64,000 nucleotides of DNA from Flavobacterium coralii. Its GTDB lineage: Bacteria; Bacteroidota; Bacteroidia; Flavobacteriales; Flavobacteriaceae. The notes below the pieces were generated by a model. That model searched no databases. It was not told the DNA's origin and saw nothing but the letters and a program-made list of their open reading frames with translations. Both the position numbers and the translations under genes were made by a program. The stretch covers positions 44,296 through 108,295 of the forward strand of contig NZ_JAHDIU010000011.1 in the NCBI RefSeq assembly GCF_019891545.1, written 5' to 3'. Below, piece by piece: positions 61,001 to 64,000 of this stretch; position 1 is the first letter of the stretch, and every line of letters starts with the position of its first letter.

Positions 61001-64000
61001 ACCTATTTGTACAGCCGAGAGTAGTTTTGAGGTTACGGTAAACCCGCTTCCTGTACTTGCAGCAATACCTGCGGTAATAGCATGCGGTAGCTATACTTTA
61101 CCAAATACACTTCCGTCTTATGCGCAGTATTATTCAGCGCCGGGAGGGCCAAACGGTTCAGGAACTGTACTTAATCCGGGAACTGTAATAACAACCTCAG
61201 GCCCGGTTTACGCTTATGCAACATCACCAAACGGGTGCACCAGGCAGCGAACCATAAATATCACTATTATAAATGGTTCTATAGCCCCTGCTAATGTTTC
61301 GGCGTGCGGCGGCTATACACTACCGCAACTGCCACTGGGTAATTATTATACAGGCCCTGCCGGTACAGGTACCCAAATTGCACCGGGCACTCAAATAACA
61401 ACAACACAAACTATATACACTTATGTAGCGGTTACCTCTGGTGCTAACTGTACCGATGATGATAGTTTTACGGTAACTATAGAAAATGCTCCTGTTGCAG
61501 ATGACCCTGTTAATGTACAGTCTTGTGTTCCTTATGCGCTTCCTGCACTTAACAATGGTAACTATTATACAGGACCGGGTGGTACAGGTACACAGCTTGC
61601 TGCCGGAACAGTAATATCAAATTCCCAGACACTATATGTGTACAGCAGCAACCCTAATTTCCCTGACTGTTTTATACAAAATGCATTTTATATAAATATC
61701 AGCGATTTTGAGCTTGATCAGCCTGCCGACCAGCTTGTGTGCGGCGGTTACACACTTCCGGCTCTTGAAATAGGTAACTATTATACTGCCCCGGGCGGAA
61801 CGGGTACTATGCTTAATGCAGGAGACTTTATCGATACAGATCAGACAATTTATATATATGCTACATCAAATACACCTCCTATCTGTACGGATGAGGTTAG
61901 CTTTGATGTGGAAATTAAACCTGCACCGGCTATTGATACGCCGCCAAACGTAGGTTCTTGCGGAACATATACGCTGCCGGCACTTACGGTGGGTAATTAC
62001 TATACTGCCCCCGGCGGAACAGGTACCCAGCTTTTTGCAGGCCAGGTAATCAGTACTACTATGGATATTTATGTGTATGCCGAAACAGGCGGAACGCCAA
62101 ACTGTGCGGCAGAACACATGTTTACAGTATTTATTAATCCGCAGGCCCCGGTTAACGTTACTGTTTGCGGAAGCTACACACTTCCGTTGCTTCCGGTGGG
62201 TGAGTACCGCACAGGCCCTGCAGGTACAGGAACACTCCTTAGCGCAGGTGATGTAATTACTACCACGCAGGATATTTATGTGTATATACCTTTAACTACA
62301 GTGCCAAACTGTACAGATAACAACTTCTTTACCGTTACGGTAAACCAATATCCAATATTAGACCCTGTTCCGGTGCTTCAGCCGCTTTGCGATTCATATA
62401 TACTGCCTGAAATTACTGTAGGTAACTACTACACAGGCCCGGGCGGTACAGGTACGCTGTTAAATGCGGGTGAGCTTATTACATCTACCCAGACAATATA
62501 TGTTTATGCCGAAACAGGCACTAACCCTAACTGTACGGTAGAAGAAAGTTTCGAGGTTATAATATTTAATACACCTATACCTGATGCCCGTTCTACAGTT
62601 GAGCGTTGCGACAGCTACACGCTTACAGAGCTTGTGGTAGGAAATTATTATGGGCTTCCGGGCGGCCCTAACGCTCCGGGCCAACAGGCTTACTTTGCGG
62701 GTGATGTAATTACAGAGTCGATGACAATGTATATTTATGCAGAGTCGGCCACCACGCCTAATTGTTTTGCTGAAAACAGCTTTGAAATAGATATTTATAC
62801 CATTACGGCTGACAACCCTGAAGATGGTGCGGTTTCTGCCTGCGACAGCTATACATTACCCGAACTTGAAATCGGCGATTACTATACGCTTCCGGGCGGT
62901 CCGGATACCCCGGGGCAGGTACTGCTTGAGGCAGGAGATGTTATAACAGCCTCTCAAACGCTGTATGTATATGCAGAGCTTGGCGGGCGTGTTAACTGTA
63001 ATGATGAAAATGTTTTTGAAATTACCATATTTGACACGCCACAGGTAGATAATACCCAGGGTAATGTTGAAGTATGTTTTCAATATCAGCTTCCGGCGTT
63101 AACAGTAGGTAACTACTACACAGGGCCTATGGGAACAGGCACTATGCTTAGCGCAGGAGATGTGCTTACAAGTTCACAAACTGTTTATATATATGCCGCA
63201 ACTGGTGATGATGAGGTAACCTGCTTTACACAACACAGCTATGTGGTAACGGTTTATAGTATATCGGTTCCTGAAATAGCAGATTTTTATGCTTGCGAAA
63301 GTTATGTGTTGCCACAACTAGCGGTAGGTAATTATTACACCGGCCCTGGCGGCACAGGCACTATGCTGGCTGCCGGCACTCCGATAGTTACAACTACTAC
63401 TATATACATTTATGCAGAAACAAACACGATACCGGTTTGTACAGATGAGAGCGATTTTACTGTAAGCGTTGTATATCCGCCCACGTTTACACAGCCGGCA
63501 CCTTTAACAACTTGTGGTATTAACGATCAGGGGAATGGTATATTCAACCTTCAGCCTGCTATGCAGGAAGCGCTTGGAGCACAGCCAAACGTAACGGTTA
63601 GTATACACGAAACACTTACAGATGCCGAGTTTAATAACGACCCGATACCAAATCCCGGAGCATACTATAATATTGTTGCCCTAAACCAGACAGTATATAT
63701 AAGGCTGCAAAATAATTTAGCACCAACATGCTACACAGTGGTACCGCTGGAGCTTATAGTTAACCCACGTCCGCAGGCCACAACACCTGATGATTACGAG
63801 CTATGCGATAACGGCATCAGCGATACCGACGGCATTGCCATCTTCGACCTAACCAGCGTGGAAGATGAAGTACTGGGCAACCTTAGCCCGGCCTTCTTTA
63901 CCGTAAGCTACTACGAAACCCTTGGCGCCGCCCAGCTCGGCACCACCCCGATAACTGCGCCCGGCAGCTACAGCAGCCAGACCCGCACCATCTTTGTAAG
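58077..64000 (+). CDS. Giant secreted adhesin-like protein with choice-of-anchor L domain, 3' truncated by window edge
   Basis: At least 1974 residues, open to the window end. The ATG at 58077 starts a signal peptide (KRNLLLLALLAFTVGAFSQ). Residues ~20-290 are a choice-of-anchor L domain (FASEEYGTYQCESNDGFAMYL; LKIVIADDGGADG). Residues ~295-560 hold Ig/PKD-like modules. Residues ~561-1800 are about 17 tandem ~72-residue repeats: (A/C)CxxYTLPxL, GNYYTGPGGTGT, AG..I...QTIYVYA, then a Cys and an F-V strand. After 63480 another module type begins (LCDNGISDTDGIAIFDLTS). The C-terminus, probably a T9SS sorting or gliding-motility CTD, is outside the window. Likely a surface adhesin. Confidence 0.88.
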   Translation, partial: MKRNLLLLALLAFTVGAFSQGITVTPHPVNNPAATTQLVTNYLLNPQDACLAQISNVTKSTGTNFGYSAGNGIGTFTYSGSAFPMSGGLVLTSGNAVAAQGPNNSTSSFSSPAWAGDANISATMGINSKNATILEFDFVPATSNFSASYIFASEEYGTYQCESNDGFAMYLTNVTAGTPAVNVATLPTSQPVSINTIKDVINNSACPSVNPQYFGAFYGGGNAAAAPINFEGRSVLITSTATLIPGNTYHLKIVIADDGGADGTDGEYDSAVFFPQGSLNLGQELLGLDLTLANNTALCTGDSFTLDTGLQPNAAQYSFAWTRNSNPIPGGAVLTDNLPGNYAVTVTRTADGCTSTQSILIEYAPQITPNAPNDLFACENGSGTYTYNLALNTPVIKQGLNPATVVSYHATSDDAIGGVGALGNTYTGPANTTIYVRVKSHNSSCFVVDSFQLLTAPVPTATQPNNMVQCESAEGSGEAIFNLTLQNGTILGTQPVNENTILYFTFQAAAEDGSAPIEFPESYTGTSQTIYARVQRNFDPGCFTITMFDLIVVPLPVLTQPDDVTACNTYTLPALTTGNYFTGTGGTGTQLNAGDAITTSQTIYIFATNTQGSTSCSNQVSFNVEVITAASAPANVTACQSYTLPALPAGQFYYNGPGGTGGQIAAGTAITATQTIYFYIPAAAECTENSSFTVTINTPPVVNDPADVNECSPYTLPALPAGQNYYTGTGATGTQLAAGTVISTTQTLFVYAASPVDPSCFTEQSFTVTISNIQVDDLADVTRCGNYTLPALPAGQNYYTGPGGTGTVIPASTQITTSQTIYIYSVSPVNPNCTDEESFTVTINPLPVLAAIPNVSACDSYTLPNTLPSYANYYTGANGTGTILPAGTVLTTTQTVYAYAVSPNGCTRQRTFTVTIINIDAITPDDQEVCGSYQLPALPVGNYFTGPGGTGTQLTPGANVTTSQTIYVYVQSNTTPICTAESSFEVTVNPLPVLAAIPAVIACGSYTLPNTLPSYAQYYSAPGGPNGSGTVLNPGTVITTSGPVYAYATSPNGCTRQRTINITIINGSIAPANVSACGGYTLPQLPLGNYYTGPAGTGTQIAPGTQITTTQTIYTYVAVTSGANCTDDDSFTVTIENAPVADDPVNVQSCVPYALPALNNGNYYTGPGGTGTQLAAGTVISNSQTLYVYSSNPNFPDCFIQNAFYINISDFELDQPADQLVCGGYTLPALEIGNYYTAPGGTGTMLNAGDFIDTDQTIYIYATSNTPPICTDEVSFDVEIKPAPAIDTPPNVGSCGTYTLPALTVGNYYTAPGGTGTQLFAGQVISTTMDIYVYAETGGTPNCAAEHMFTVFINPQAPVNVTVCGSYTLPLLPVGEYRTGPAGTGTLLSAGDVITTTQDIYVYIPLTTVPNCTDNNFFTVTVNQYPILDPVPVLQPLCDSYILPEITVGNYYTGPGGTGTLLNAGELITSTQTIYVYAETGTNPNCTVEESFEVIIFNTPIPDARSTVERCDSYTLTELVVGNYYGLPGGPNAPGQQAYFAGDVITESMTMYIYAESATTPNCFAENSFEIDIYTITADNPEDGAVSACDSYTLPELEIGDYYTLPGGPDTPGQVLLEAGDVITASQTLYVYAELGGRVNCNDENVFEITIFDTPQVDNTQGNVEVCFQYQLPALTVGNYYTGPMGTGTMLSAGDVLTSSQTVYIYAATGDDEVTCFTQHSYVVTVYSISVPEIADFYACESYVLPQLAVGNYYTGPGGTGTMLAAGTPIVTTTTIYIYAETNTIPVCTDESDFTVSVVYPPTFTQPAPLTTCGINDQGNGIFNLQPAMQEALGAQPNVTVSIHETLTDAEFNNDPIPNPGAYYNIVALNQTVYIRLQNNLAPTCYTVVPLELIVNPRPQATTPDDYELCDNGISDTDGIAIFDLTSVEDEVLGNLSPAFFTVSYYETLGAAQLGTTPITAPGSYSSQTRTIFV
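59760..63470 (+). repeat. About 17 tandem protein-coding repeats of ~217 bp
   Basis: Repeat starts seen near 59760, 59979, 60189, 60405, 60625, 60838, 61060, 61280, 61500, 61713, 61930, 62143, 62360, 62580, 62818, 63045 and 63265. Units share the CxxYTLPxL ... TGPGGTGT ... QTIYVYA pattern but differ in sequence, so they are old duplications rather than fresh copies. Confidence 0.85.

Noticed and set aside
59760-63470. Regular ~217-bp repeats considered as a CRISPR-like array or DNA satellite
   Set aside because: They lie in one long open frame, units are diverged and the conserved positions follow protein motifs (CxxYTLPxL, TGPGGTGT). They are protein repeats.

Overview
The window comes from a Bacteroidota chromosome, most likely a Flavobacterium-like member of Flavobacteriaceae. 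The evidence is the gene content (a T9SS sorting-domain protein, TSP3-OmpA, a Bacteroidota-type three-gene sdh set, single-chain glycyl-tRNA synthetase, choice-of-anchor L adhesin), the promoters (TTG/TTTG, 19-20 bp, TAnnTTTG) and the scarcity of Shine-Dalgarno sites. The backbone is moderately AT-rich. Several genes are clearly more AT-rich and look acquired: an AbiH-type protein, a solitary ATPase, several orphans, and a 9.9-kb integrated element.

Layout. 1-3876: 3' part of an RND efflux pump and its outer-membrane factor. 3993-7667: AbiH, DUF305 membrane protein, alpha/beta hydrolase, a small lipoprotein and an orphan. 7694-16483: AddB-like nuclease, TSP3-OmpA, Kbl, and the AddA-like helicase-nuclease. 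16606-17214: Mn-type superoxide dismutase. 17285-17792: three tandem transcription units on the minus strand, each with its own promoter and terminator, that look like a small-RNA family. 17918-27110: orphan lipoprotein pair, omega-amidase, Ig-like lipoprotein, ComF, ATPase, GlyS with a duplicated 3' tail, and two envelope proteins. 27192-31270: sdhCAB, with a four-helix-bundle (IVP) gene inserted between sdhA and sdhB. 31517-37404: transporter, hydrolase, cupin and oxidoreductases. 37593-41553: RseP, tRNA-Asn, an orphan, a T9SS substrate and an AraC regulator.

41744-51686 is an integrative element at the 3' end of a CAU-anticodon tRNA gene. A 12-bp direct repeat bounds it. A 21-bp integrase-arm-like repeat lies near both ends. 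It carries a tyrosine recombinase, a 54-aa excisionase-like protein, an HUH-type Rep protein with a GC-rich hairpin upstream, an XRE repressor facing a palindromic operator, and two defence-like cassettes. One cassette is a HEPN protein with a small membrane protein. The other is a helicase-free restriction-modification operon (nuclease-methylase fusion, HsdS, second HEPN protein). The tRNA's probable original terminator now sits at the far end of the element, and the element supplies a replacement. This is the strongest candidate for an unusual system in the window.

51990-57638: three small lipoproteins, a 2H phosphoesterase, a PLP decarboxylase, an orphan, and a radical-SAM/DUF4130 DNA-repair pair. 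58077-64000: start of a giant secreted protein with a choice-of-anchor L domain and about 17 tandem 72-residue repeats. It runs off the window. All functions are read from motifs and context only; no database search was possible.
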